A stretch of DNA of 64,000 nt from Sympetrum striolatum. Lineage: Eukaryota > Arthropoda > Insecta > Odonata > Libellulidae. The notes below the pieces were generated by a model. That model did no database searches. It was not told the DNA's origin and saw only the letters and a list, made by a program, of their open reading frames with translations. Each line of letters begins with the position of its first letter. The stretch's first letter is position 1. The stretch covers positions 3,720,001 to 3,784,000 of the forward strand of contig OX388341.1 of assembly GCA_947579665.1 (NCBI GenBank), written 5' to 3'. Below are positions 32,701 through 43,900 of the stretch, piece by piece. The position numbers and the translations under genes are program-made.

Positions 32701-35700
32701 TTAAATTAGTACAATTATTCGAAAATAAGTTAATGTAACTTAACAGTAAAGCTTTCACGACACCGTCTCTGTATCTCTGATTGATATGCGCTGTCGTAGT
32801 ATTTTCTGTGGTCTCAATTTATAAAAGCGCTTATTTTTGGAAGCGTGAATTTGATGAATGGGAAGTGGTTTGTATTACGCCTCAATAGTTGCGTTGCATC
32901 CCGCAGCGTCCCTGATTGCGCCAGCGCCATAAATTACCTCCAAAGGCGCTCGTTCGTCTCCACCGCGTGTCTTCGTGTTGACACCAAATTAGTTATGCTT
33001 AATATGGTAATGAGGAGAGGCACAGAGAAGATTAAATTAACGTCATCAAGTGCTCGGGATCGTTTAAAAACCTCATGAGATAGAACTTGCTTCTCGTTCA
33101 ACATCATGAAGACTTTATTTCCCATTTTCTCCCATTTAAAATACACGGACCCGTGAAACGCGCGGGGTGTTGCTAACTTAGTGTAAAAGTATGGAGTTGG
33201 TCAAAATTGTTTGAATTCTTTTTCAGTATGGAGCAACAGTGAAGCCAGACATAACAGAAGCATATAATTAGTACAATAAACGGATTAATTCACAAAATAA
33301 TAGCAAAAAAGTTACATTTCTATTAAATTTATACATTTCTATAAAATCGGGTTTGTGTTCCGTTTCTTTCGCCACTAATTCTCTAATTCAAGGAACATGG
33401 CACTTTTAAAATCGCTTCGGTGTGATCGCCTACATTTTCCACAACTTCATTGGACAAATATTTGAGCCATTTGCAACTAAAACTTCCACATTTAGTCTCA
33501 TTTACAGTGAAATTTTAGAGGAAAACGCGGCAGTTGAAGGTCACGAGTAGAATAGGTGAAATCTTTTTCTGGTGGACGTCTGATATGTAATTCCCATTTT
33601 CATTGATGGAGTTTACTCCTGTTTGCACCGCTGAGGTCTCTTCTGCCTAAGCACATGTGTTGTGTGTACATTGCACATACTCGAAGATGTTCCACTCGAG
33701 TGGTTCTTCCTTTGTACTCACGTATAAATTTTAAAAAGTTCTTCGTATTTTCTGTTTCCTGTTTCGACAGTCATCTTCAGGCAATTGGTAACACAGAAAT
33801 GACACTAATTTACTGATTGTATTGCTTCGTTAAATGCAGATACATGACATGGACGTTTGCAACTACATGTACCCTTTTAACTTAATTGCGGATAATATCG
33901 ATTAAAAATCCAAAAGGTGAGGGAAAGAGAAAAACATCTGAAGAAATTCACATTTTATGGAATAAACTTGCTCGTCGATTGCTCATCGACAAAACGGGAC
34001 GCGAAGCAAAAACGTGCCTATTTGTGGGTAACAGTGTTAAGGTGGTGTCTTCTGAAGCGGGAGATAAACAAAATTGGCTCGTAATAAGTGAGGCATCTTC
34101 ATTAGCGATGACAGATCACACTCCGGACAACTCCATTCATCTTCCCCAGGTGTCCGCAACCCCCAGGGCGGCTTGTTACAACTTTTATAATATGATATTG
34201 CTTCCCATTGTTCGGCGTACGCAATCCGAAACAGCGCCACTCCTTTGGAACTCCCTTCCCTGGACAATATTATTATAGAGCTCAGAGTTGCTGAATTATT
34301 ATTTCACTGGAATACATTCAATCACGAATCGATTATTTTTTCATTCAGTGGTGTAGTTCGTTTGGGTTCCGTATCAGGAATGGAGGAAGATGTAGAATGT
34401 GTTCAGGGAAGAGTTGGTTTTGTGAAGGAGTACCACGACAAAAGGGAACAGATATTAAAGTAAAACTAAAATGCTAGGAATTGTACATTTTATAATATAA
34501 CAGGAAAACTTCTATGAAATAATTTAAGAACAGACTTAATGTTTCAGATTGCCTCGAGATAAACTGTAGGAAATGTACGCTTCGACAGAGAAATGCCATT
34601 TCTAAAATCAGAAGGAGTATTTGTGGAGAGAAGAATTAGTTCAGACGCGCGATTCGGATTCAGGATTTTGGAAATCCTAACTTTTGCGTTTCGTTTCGTC
34701 TGTAGCGGTTTGATTCAGACAATCGTCATTACGAGAAATACACTTAGAAGGAAAGAGTAAGATAATTTTCGGCGGTCCTTTTGTGTTAAGGAAAAGCAAT
34801 GCAAGTTAAAAAAATGAAATAAATTTTTGAATAAAATTCTTAAGTAAATGTATGAAATGATTTCTGCCGTATTATTAATTAAACTAGAGCAGAAGGTTTC
34901 TCCAGCGCACTGCGGTTGGATAATAACGCTGGTTGAGGAGACTTCGCAAAGGTTGTGACTGAAATTCCAGGAGAAAAGAGTAACCTACTTTGGCAACTAA
35001 TGGTCATTTGTATGATTTTCAGGAGATCGCGACAGAAGATGTGGCGGAAGATACACCGAGGGATATCGACAGCATAAAGTTAACGAATTCGAGGCCTGCA
35101 AAATATCATAGTTTTTAGGAAATTAAATTTGAGCGAAGACAATTCTATAAAAAGAATTTGGAATCTCAAGATAGAACTAAAGGAGAGGATGAAGTTCATG
35201 GAAAAGAAATTTCGATTACAAGGAAGTTATAATGGAAGCGGGGAAAACTGAAATGCAGTCCTATGCACTGGGTCACGAACTACGAGGGGGAGAAAATGTG
35301 CATCGCGGGTTTGCCTTACTCCGGTTTTCAGTTGGAAACTTTTCACAATCAATGTCGTAATGACCCCTAAATTTTAGGTTGGAATCTATAATTTTGGACC
35401 CTGAATGCAAATCTGCACACCTGGTGAATACCTTTAATTCTTAAATTTCTTTGAAAAGAACAGGTGGACCCAGAATAAGTTATTCTTTTTAGGAAAATGC
35501 TTGCTCCTTATGCTCCTGTAAAATAGGCAGTGACAAATCTGCTTTGTCACGATTTACTTCCGCAAAATCACTGGTTGCGTGTTAAAAAGTGGGCAATGAT
35601 AAGGCATTTATTTTGGTTAGGCATTTCAAGTGAGAAATGTCTTATATTTATTATATCAATGTTTTCTTTGAGGATTAATTTTTATCGTTGTCTACAATAC

Positions 35701-36904
35701 GTTAGTTTTTCTAAGATAAGTGAGTTAACCACCGAAAAATTCTCGCGAATTAAATTTTTACGTTAAATCGTCCTTTGCTAATTGGAAACGGGAACAAATA
35801 TTGGAAGTGAAATATAATATTATATATCTATTTTCAATTCGAAGTGAAGTCATTCGAAAGTGCGCTTCCGAGTCCTCGAACGGTGGTCCTGTGTTCAGTT
35901 CATTCGACGACACACCTGTTGTGGGAATGCGATTGTTCTGCTTCCACTCACTCTTTAGTGATGCATTTAGCGCGAGATGGAGTCGAAAATAACTCAAAAT
36001 TTGTATCGGAATTTCTCACCGTTTAATCGGTTGGCGAGGAGGGCGTTTTGAAATTAACTTATATTAGTCTCCAAATTCAATATTGCTCCCTCTTTTGTGC
36101 TCTTTTCGGTTATCACCCCAAAGAGAAACAGTTCCAATGCAACTGTCATCGCAAACAATGTTTCTGACGATATCTTACTCGCTGAAATATATTTCTCATG
36201 CATTAGAAATACCCTTGTAGTATTTATTGCCGTATAGTGAAGTGAAAAATGCGATGTGAGTGAAGGCGTGTCCGAAAGGAAGTTGTATGGGATAAAGGAT
36301 TCGTTCTCCGTCTGGTCGCAGGCACAAAGGAATTCCACGCACCGATTGCAAATGGACCACGACCGCCGTTACCTAAAATGGGAATGTGTTATCTGTTTTG
36401 TTAATTGGAAAAATAATTTAATTGAAACGTTATTCGCATTTCTAGGTAACGAATGAGATTGCGAATTAATCCGTGGATTTGTTTCGAGAAAACGCACAGG
36501 AATATGTCATCGGATAATGTGGTACCCCTGTTTACACTTCTCGATTGAAAAATCTCCCCTAATCGTTAAGTAATTTGATTTCGGTGAATAAACGCTATCA
36601 CGAATTAAACTATTTCCGAATTTCCTAATTCGTTCATTTTTCGAGAAATGTTATATGACTGATATTTACGTCTTTGAATTTGTTAAGATAATATCTTAAA
36701 ATTAAATCATATGCAAGTTTACGATAAATGCGACTATTCCAGCCATTTGGCTGGATTCGATTCTTGGATTTAGAGTTTCGTCTTCAGGCGTTAGTTCCGG
36801 AGGCTGTCGCCCTTGGCGAAGACCTTGAGCGCAGGAATTCCGTTTGGTCGAACTGAGAACTCGAAATGCTGATCAAACGCTATCTGAGGACTCCAAACGC
36901 TGAT
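32701..36904. other. long non-coding stretch
   Basis: No gene recognised. The 130-codon frame at 33886-34278 has no familiar domain and I read it as chance. 33758-33782 on the minus strand (CCTGAAGATGACTGTCGAAA then CAGG) is a second hammerhead-like CUGANGA...GAAAC core with a very short stem II. 34141-34270 and 35840-35990 are somewhat GC-richer. The remainder is AT-rich. Confidence 0.35.
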
Positions 36905-37439
36905 CAAAAGTGCTCAGAATTTCGGACTTCGCAAACAAAGAAGGCTTTCCCAAATTGACATTGCATCTAAATAATTCCGATACATATTTCTTGGAGATTC
37001 AGCGATTGAAGATGGTAAAGTTACCCCACGGCCAGCATTATTATCATTGGGATTCCATTCTAAATAATCTGTTAGATTGTTGTAAAATTCAAACCTAATT
37101 ATTGTTTGACCTTTTCAAGTAAAACGTAACCTTGTGCCCTCTAATTTCACTTACATATCAACTATCAATTGCAAAAATAATTTTTGTGAATAGTGCAACA
37201 TGTTGAAATCTTCTCTAACTGCAAGTCGATAGGCTGAGGCATGGCTTATTTACTTATGGGAGCTCTTGAATTCGATGTAGTCGGTACATTATGAGTAATA
37301 TTGATGTGCCACCCAGTATCACCATTTGGAAAAAGTAATGGATACGCTAAAGGGTCCAATGATGAATCCAAAACAGAGATACTTTTAATGTTACCATTAA
37401 ATTTTGAAAATGAAACCATCATAATCATGGGTAGTCTGG

Positions 37440-38090
37440 GCGCGCAGGTCCTAGGTTTCTCCAATTTTCCCTATCCTCTGCTCTGTTCTTCATTCTTTAA
37501 TGAATTTCTCTCTTCACTTCCACTTACGGCATATCCTTAAGCAGCTCCTTCTATTTGCATGCCATATCCAATTCTTCTTCCTCTGGATTATCAAATCGAC
37601 CAATCTTCTTTTTTCATTTGCTCAGTACCCCTTCATTCATAACTTTGTCCATCTACTTGATGTTTAGCATTCTTCTCCAAACCCGCATTTCGAACGCCTC
37701 TAATTAACTCTTTCTTCTTTAGGGTCTCACAGCCATACAGGAACACACTCAAGGAAAGGGTACTTTGCACATAAGGGTGTGCACCCAGGAAATACCCCAA
37801 GGGAAAACGGACTTGAAAAAATCTGACGGGGCCGGGAAACACTTTGTGTTGCCTCGATGAGGCCGTAGACGATGCCATACTCGGACGAGACCACACAAAA
37901 CGTCTTAAGGTCGGGTAGCCTAGATGGTTAAGGCAGCCTCCCGGACAGAGGAAGATCCCGGGTTCGATCCCCGGCTCCGTCAGACTTTTTCAGTCCATTT
38001 TTCCTTATGAACACACTCCACACAAAGCATCGAATCATTATTTTCCTCAGTTCTACAGTGATGTTACTAATTAAAATATATATAAATAAT
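37440..38090 (-). pseudogene. RTE-type LINE 3' end, inserted in the Helitron
   Basis: Minus strand: NITVELRKIMIRCFVW, then after the SINE at 37751-38008 the reading resumes at SVFLYGCETLKKKE. Next come, one frame over, LEAFEMRVWRRMLNIK and MDKVMNEGVL, and near the end MKNRAEDRENWRNLGPA. These are the standard closing words of RTE-clade ORF2 (CETWTL..., FEMW.WRRML.I.W.D.V.NEEVL, RAEDR..WR). About 390 bp of LINE sequence remains. The end near 37440 passes into ATGATTATGATGG, compatible with the short-repeat tails of RTE elements. Its ends cut Helitron sequence on both sides, so it arrived after the Helitron. Confidence 0.82.
37751..38008. mobile_element. head-to-head dimeric tRNA SINE (family A), 10-bp target duplication
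   Basis: GAACACACTC is repeated at 37741-37750 and 38009-38018. The left half is an inverted body (GCACATAAGGGTGTGCACCC, AGGAAATACCCCAAGG), with an inverted head cut short at ACGGGGCCGGGAAA. The spacer holds TTTGTGTTGCCTCGATGAGG and AGACGATGCC, as in 31240-31290. The right half is GGTCGGGTAGCCTAGATGGT ... CCCGGGTTCGATCCCCGG then AGACTTTTTCAGTCCATTTT. It sits inside the RTE LINE, making it the youngest of three nested insertions. Confidence 0.87.
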
Positions 38091-38720
38091 TAAAATACTT
38101 CTACATTGATGGTACTACTTTTTTTCTGAATGTTTCCTTTGCGATTCCTATTGCAATGAATGACCGAAGGAAAGTATTCAACTCAAGAGAGATTTCGCGC
38201 ATCGTATTGTTACTGCATGTTTGATTAGAGAGATCACGTAGTCTATAATTGACAGCAGTTTCAACACCATAAGAATATAATTGCGCATAACATGGTGAGT
38301 GACCATATCCAGCACTCATTGGACCTGATCTGTGACAAAAAACATCAAGAATTTTAAAATGATACACTCCACGCGAAAGTGCATTTGGAATTTTATCTTC
38401 TGTGCTAACCACAGCAAATGATGAATTGCATTTACGAATGTTTTCAAAATAAATTTTGGCCTTTCTTTGTTCTGAATGTTCATTTGAAGTAAGACCATAT
38501 GATGATTCATGATAAGTCCATCATGACTTCTTGATTTGAGGTCTGTGATATTGCTTTACCATTACATGCAGAGGGGATGCAGTCCTTTCACCTAAAGTGA
38601 CTTCAGATTCGAAATGTTATGCATTGCAAAACCTGCATCGTAAACGCATCATTCAGCGGTCAAAAGCATTAAAATTTCTTGGAATGTCATTCAGTGCGAA
38701 TTTAAATGTATCCAACAAAA

Positions 38721-39100
38721 CCATTTCATCATTTTGAATGTACACTATTTGAATTCATATTGCGTATAATATGAACGCCAATATATTCTTCGTCTCTTGC
38801 CTCGTCAATGTCGAGGCGCAATGGAAGCAGAATATCTGAACGTAAAGAAACATGCAATGCAACTACAGAAACTATGATTAGACAGGGTTTAAATAATGAA
38901 ATGTACTCACTTACTCACGTCTTTGAATAAGCAAACTCGGATTCACACAAAACTCACAGCTCGAATATATGAACACAAACAATTATGTCTTTGATATTAG
39001 CAAGATAAAGGTAATGCCTTGACATACACTCCAGAGAATATTAAAAAGAAACATTTAAATTCACACAAAACTCAGAGCACACAATTTCACAAAAATAGTT
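38721..39100. other. non-coding stretch
   Basis: May contain further unreadable Helitron 5' sequence on the minus strand (38810-38825, CGCCTCGACATTGACGAGGC on the complement); otherwise nothing recognised. Confidence 0.35.
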
Positions 39101-39104
39101 GCAG

Positions 39105-39345
39105 CTGCCTTTCTAACGATAACTCGTATTTTCCGTTGACACAAATAGTGCTTCTTAACTTTTATAATATAGTGTTTTTTAATTTGGTTGCTCGAACAAT
39201 ATCGCGTGAGTAGATATTGTTGCCTTTCCATTGATTTTGTTGGCAAAATTTCCATTATTTTGAAAACGAAATTTTTATTCATTTGAAATTTTGTCTACAA
39301 AGCCAAACATATAAACCTACATTATAGAAGGTGATATTATTTATA
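39105..39345 (+). repeat. dispersed repeat family C, copy 1
   Basis: Aligns with 60530-60765: CGTATTTTCCGTTGACACAA, TTTATAATATAGTG, AATTTGGTTGCTCGAACAAT, CCATTGATTTTGTTGGCAAA, AAAGCCAAACATATAAACCT. About 75-80% alike by eye. The minus-strand 73-codon frame is not kept in the other copy. Unclassified. Confidence 0.7.
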
Positions 39346-39399
39346 AAAATATATAATATAATTTCAATTTCCAAAGTTTACGTATGGTTTCATTGCTAT

Positions 39400-39800
39400 A
39401 AAGTGTCGGCTCTTCTTCCCAATGCATTTCTCATGAGCCTATCTTTCGCATTGATTCGTATGAGAGTTGAGTCCAACAATCACATTTGTCGTTAGGGAAT
39501 CGTTTATGCACACAAAATTATACAAAATTTTCGTCATTTTTCTCTCAATTTCGACTCAAATCCGTAATTCTACGACCAAAATAAGAATTCGTATTTAGTA
39601 TCCATTCTTTTGGTACTAACGTCGATTTAGTGAGACCATTATTTCTAATCTAATTCTGCAAAAGAAAAAATGCAATGCAATCTATCACAATAAACATTAC
39701 GTGCATTTCTTATTTGATTGAGTCGTTCGGAGTCGAACCAAGGATACTTTGGACAAAGAGATTAGTTTTCGCCAATCATCCTCTATATAAAGTTTAGCTG
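39400..39800 (+). repeat. dispersed repeat family D, second subtype
   Basis: GTCGGCTCTTCTTCCCAATG, CACATTTGTCGTTAGGGAAT, CGACTCAAATCCGTAATTC, TAATTCTGCAAAAGAAAAAA, then GGAGTCGAACCAAGGATACT. Parallels 8820-9145. Confidence 0.7.
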
Positions 39801-40289
39801 TACCAAATCTCACACTCCTTCGTGCGCGCAATTTTCTTAAAAAGGGAGACAAAGTTTTCTCTTCGCGTATTAATACATAAGATACTAACTGAAGCGCCCG
39901 TTGATTATCAACGAGGAATATGGGAGTAGAATAAATTCAAGTTGTCGGTCGTGCAGTGAGTAAATTTACGTCTCAAATCCCGAGCCTTTATTACTTTAAG
40001 GAAAATGCGTGAGCTCGACTCAACAATCGGATTGATCGTCAGGAGGACTGGTTTGCTTACAACCTAAAAATGTTGGAAACTTTACGCCTCCAATCGAAGA
40101 AAAACACGCAAAGCCGCATAATTTCTGCCTTTTATGTATTTAGACAAGACATCTAACTTCCCTCATCAGTGAGCTGGTAATCTACCCTTCCTGACCGTAA
40201 TTACGTACCTGCAATGGCTGGTTACATTCTTACAGGAAATTTCTCGTTACCCGTTTAATATCGTCCTCATTAATCATCAACTTTGTGGG
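39801..40289 (+). repeat. family F motif and partial family D copy
   Basis: 39891-39925: AACTGAAGCGCCCGTTGATT then ATCAACGAGG, a family F hairpin word. 39945-40090: GTTGTCGGTCGTGCAGTGAG, CAACAATCGGATTGATCGTC and CTTACAACCTAAAAATG are family D. 40090-40289 shows nothing I can name. Confidence 0.5.
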
Positions 40290-40740
40290 CCTTAAGTGTT
40301 GTTAATTCGCATGAGCACAGGATTCAACAATGCGATCGGTCGTCAAGGGGATGAGTTGTTTAAAACCTCGAATTTTCGTATATTTCACCGATATTCTCGC
40401 AAATTCGATTCGAAAGTAAGTTTCTACGAATACAATAAGAATCTTCATTCGATTTTATTTTCCGGTGTTTGTCTCGTTGAAGTGCGACTATTCCTTCTAA
40501 TTTAATGTTGCAAAAGAAATAAACCCTGCATGCGATGAAAATGAGTTTTAAGTGTATTCTTCATGGAAAACCTTCTGAACGAACTGGGTTCGAACCCCGT
40601 AAAATTATCGAATAAAAAAACAACAGTATTTCCTTCCAGGTCGCAGAGGACACGTATATAAAGTTTGAAGCAAATTGGACCAACGGTGTGGCCTCCAATC
40701 TAAGACAAACACACCCACAGAATTTCGATTTTATATATAC
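40290..40740 (+). repeat. dispersed repeat family D, recent copy
   Basis: 40388-40477 is identical to 7936-8025. Continues with AACCCTGCATGCGATGAAAA, the B-box-like GGGTTCGAACCCCGTAAA (40587) and TTCCAGGTCGCAGAGGACAC. The 5' GTCGTGCACGAC part is absent, so the copy is 5'-truncated relative to 7600-8300. Confidence 0.8.
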
Positions 40741-42179
40741 ATAGATAGTACAACCCTTTTCCAATTCGAGGAACAGCATTTAATAATATCAATAAATGGC
40801 CTTTGTTCGGGCGAGATTGAGACTAGAAAGTCTCTTCTTACACCTAACATATCGTCATATGCGAAACAGAAAGAAAGAGACAGTTTGCAAAAGAAGAAAA
40901 GTAATATGTGGATTGAAAAAACTTAAGCTGAGGGCTCAGGAAAAAATTTCCACTGCAGGAAAACACTCGCAGGAAGGAGAGTGTGAAAAACCTGCGAAAC
41001 CTACGGATAGAAAACTATATTTTGTGGAGAAGAAGAATAAAAATAATTATGAAAGACAAGCAGAGAATAGATAAAAAGTATGCAAAAGAGACAGGGGAGA
41101 AATACAAATTCAGATGCTTGAATCTAAATTTCCTATCCATTCCGGTCGTTATATTGAGTTGATTTTTTTCCAACGTAGCTTCAATGTAGGCAGATGTATA
41201 CTTTTCCTCAAGAAATCGTCGTTTAATACGATTACGGATTTCGGTGAAGCATCCGATCAAAAACATTACAATGGATTGCCACAATATCTCGGCCGCCTCC
41301 GTCGATTTTAACTTTATAAATTCACTGTAATTGTGGAGTCCAATGCAATATCGCGTATGTTTAGTCCGCTCGTGCAGCCCTTATTTGCAATCGAAAGTGT
41401 GCTTTGTCCATTTCTCATCAGCTCATTTCGTGTTGCCCACGAAACCCTTGGATTATAAAATCAACAAAAAGGAAAGCATCTTCTCTTGTTTGAATAATGG
41501 CTTGGTCATCAGCAACTAGTTGTTAATTCATCGTTGTTGACACGAATTAGTAATAACATAATACAATTTATCGGAAGATGAGAGCAATATGAGCGAATCG
41601 ACTGAATTCGTCTATTTTGAGGGAGGGATGGACCCCACGAGAGGGCACGTGCCCTAATCGACGGACGCCTTTCTGCGCGTTAAGTAGCCTCCTCTCCGAT
41701 CCACTCGCGATAATATGCTAATCCGCTTTTACCAACAGAAGATACGCTTTAATCTGTTTGTCGTGGGAAACTCTGAATAAGAGAACGAAAGCGACGAGGA
41801 GGGTTCGGATTGATACAGAAGAACGTCCTTGCAAATTTTCGCACTTTCGATCGAGAAATCGAAATTCCTATGAAAGAGTTTTTTTGCTACATTTTTAGAG
41901 GTCCTTTAAGAAGTTCGCTGAATATTCGGCCGTTGTCGAAAACCTTTTGTTTCCGCAACAAATGTGCTGCTAAGAATTGCAAAAGTTAAACCGTGTCCTT
42001 AGATATCGCCTTAGATAGAAATTTGGTCTGGAAAGAATGAGTAGATCAGAATTTAATTATTATTTTTAAATTTCTAACTATGCAATAATGGTATATAAGT
42101 TTACAACCGACGAATCTCCCGTTCGGAATGGACTCGAAGTCTTGAGAACTCCGCATAGAAGTTAAGAGTAGCACTTTCG
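40741..42179. other. unique non-coding stretch
   Basis: No gene recognised. 41642-41655 is a perfect palindrome AGGGCACGTGCCCT containing a CACGTG E-box, within a GC-richer block (41630-41710). 40860-41075 is purine-rich (AAAGAAAGAGACAG). The minus-strand 89-codon frame at 41015-41284 has no known domain. Confidence 0.35.
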
Positions 42180-42480
42180 CCAAGTTCGGTCGCAGTCGAA
42201 GCCATTTACGTGAACTTATCGCTGGAATTGCGACTGACGTACGATCGTCAGCTTTGTGTGCACTTCCGGGGAAGCGAGATGCTCGTTTGTCTGCGCATGC
42301 GCAGTGGCAGCATCACGTTTCCTCATAACCGTTTCGTTCGTCCCCCAATTCCGCCGTAAACGCATTAAACTCGGCGATACCCACGCAAAATCCTCGCGCG
42401 CAAGCACTTCTCATAATTATGCCCATTTCTCTTCGTCTTGTTCAGCTAAAGGGCGAGACTTAATTTGATTGCGGTGGAGT
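42180..42480. promoter_or_regulatory. candidate promoter with adjacent ETS and NRF1-type sites
   Basis: 42260-42269 reads GCACTTCCGG, the complement of the ETS/GABPA site CCGGAAGTG(C). Twenty-two bases on, 42291-42304 is a perfect palindrome CTGCGCATGCGCAG, which contains the NRF1 consensus (C/T)GCGCA(C/T)GCGC(A/G). The surrounding 300 bp are markedly GC-richer than the window. These two factors typically act at TATA-less, often bidirectional housekeeping promoters. No first exon could be proved on either side, so direction is unknown; the short frames here (42216-42407 minus, 42256-42468 plus) are not recognised. Confidence 0.35.
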
Positions 42481-43795
42481 TTACGTGGAGAGTGTTGCTG
42501 ATGTCTGGCCGAGAAATACGGGTTCTGCGCAGGACGATTAAGCACACTTGCGCAAGTTGCATCCAAGTCAAAGATGCTGTAATACACCAAAGAGTATTCG
42601 TGTAAGCGTTTTTTTAATGTGGGAAGATTACTAAGTTTTTCCCTGCTGTGATATGGCCTCAAATTACCGTTTTATCCTAATAACTGTGCACGAACTTTCT
42701 TTATTTATTTAATATTGAAAGTTTAATCGTAAAATATAAACCTTCGCAATCTCATAATGACGCTGTGTATTAGATAAACAATGACTTCGAAAGCCAACTG
42801 ACGATCAAGGCGATTGTTGAGTCCTATGTGTTTATCAATACGAATACATCGAGAATTTATGCCGAAATAAAATCAATGTTTAGAGTAAATGATAGATTAT
42901 ATGAAGTAGAAGAAATTTTACGAGATTTTAGCATAAATTTCTAATTCTATATTTCTATCGTTGCCTTGGTGATAAGTAGGAGAGGCTCGCAACACAGCAG
43001 CTGACAGCAACGCAATTGCGTGCTGATTGAACCGAAGGATGCTTTGTTCGTAGAGTGTCGCTTGAAATTGATATATCTCAATTCAACTGACTGGATATAA
43101 ATAGCCTAAGTTGCGGATGCTTTTAATGTAATCTCCCGACTCAACTATTCAATCACATTTATTTGCATCGTTGTGCATTACTCTAGTGGATGATGAAAAT
43201 GACACAATTGACGAAGAACGTAAAGATTTATTTTGATTTAGTATTCGGGTTGTGGAGTTGGGTTCTTAGTGCGTACGCAACGTATCTTTAGCAACGTATA
43301 CCGAAATGTAAAGCTATAAAGCTAAAGTCCCGCTATACGGAGAATGCAACAATTTGTAGTTTTACTTATGTGTTTCCACTAGATATTCTATCATTGGTGT
43401 TTAATCTTCAATTAGCCTTTGTGACTGCGATTATTTTATTTCATTGTGTTCAGTGTTTGTGCTACGTATTTCAGTATTGGAATGCAATTTACCTTAAACT
43501 ATCATTTCTGTGATTTGCGCCTATTCTTCGTTTCCTTTCTCCCTTAGTGCCTCCCTGAACATTTCTTTAAAAATGTTATGCTGCATATCCTAAGCTTCGA
43601 ATATATTTTTATTTTGTTTAAACGAAAATCCATCGAAAACATGTTCATTGAGGAGATTGAATATTGAGTTGAGGTAGCTTCGTAGACTCAATTGTAGCTT
43701 TCTAATCTAGGTTTGTAAATAATCGTAGCCAGGTATTTGCTATCTACCTACAATTTTACATTAATAGTAGTAGTAGTAGTATTGTTAAAAGTGCT
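42481..43795. other. non-coding stretch
   Basis: No gene recognised. 43096-43104 is TATAAATAG, an ideal TATA sequence, but no initiator lies at the right distance. 43762-43781 is a (TAG)n run. Confidence 0.35.
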
Positions 43796-43796
43796 T

Positions 43797-43900
43797 CGAC
43801 AGCTTAGGTCATTTCGCACATTGGCTCCCACCGGGAATCGAACCCGGGACCGCTTTCAAAGGCAAACGCGCTGTCCACATGACTATCCGGGAGCTCTACA
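43797..43900 (-). repeat. tRNA-derived SINE (family S2), best-preserved copy
   Basis: Minus strand: GCTCCCGGATAGTCATGTGG then ACAGCGCGTTTGCC, CGGTCCCGGGTTCGATTCCC then GGTGGGAGC, body GTGCGAAATGACCTAAGCTG then TCGAAGCAC. The T arm is a perfect CCGGG-7-CCCGG. GCTCCCG can pair with TGGGAGC (one G-T). The D arm lacks the normal spacing, and the body is shared with 12361-12475, so this is a SINE and not a tRNA gene. Confidence 0.82.

Larger units (their letters stand above)
36905..38720 (-). pseudogene. Helitron Rep/helicase protein, N-terminal part, broken
   Basis: Minus-strand remnants of the Helitron-like N domain, in protein order. About 38620: ESEVTLGERT after a Cys-rich CRFCNA. 38520-38101: IYFENIRKCNSSFAVVS, YHFKILDVFCHRSGPM, GHSPCYAQLYSYG, EISLELNTFLRSF. 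37430-37300: FNGNIKSISVLDSSLDPLAY then PLLFPNGDTGWH. About 37220-37120: YRLAVREDFNM, LHYSQKLFLQLIVDM, KLEGTRLRF. About 37070-36950: AGRGVTLPSSIAESPRNM, NYLDAMSI and, one frame on, LGKPSLF. Each matches the order and wording of eukaryotic Helitron transposases, which replicate by rolling circle. The HUH nuclease and helicase that should follow are absent. An RTE LINE (37440-38090) splits the domain. Stops and shifts make it dead. Confidence 0.85.

Noticed and set aside
33886..34278. 130-codon plus-strand reading frame
   Set aside because: Composition drifts, no domain words, and no partner exons seen.
43090..43145. TATA-box promoter (TATAAATAG at 43096)
   Set aside because: No initiator at the expected distance and no exon downstream; one good TATA word is expected by chance in AT-rich DNA.
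43797..43900. Functional tRNA gene
   Set aside because: Acceptor and T arms pair, but D-arm spacing is wrong and the same 3' body follows the head at 12.4 kb, so it is a SINE.
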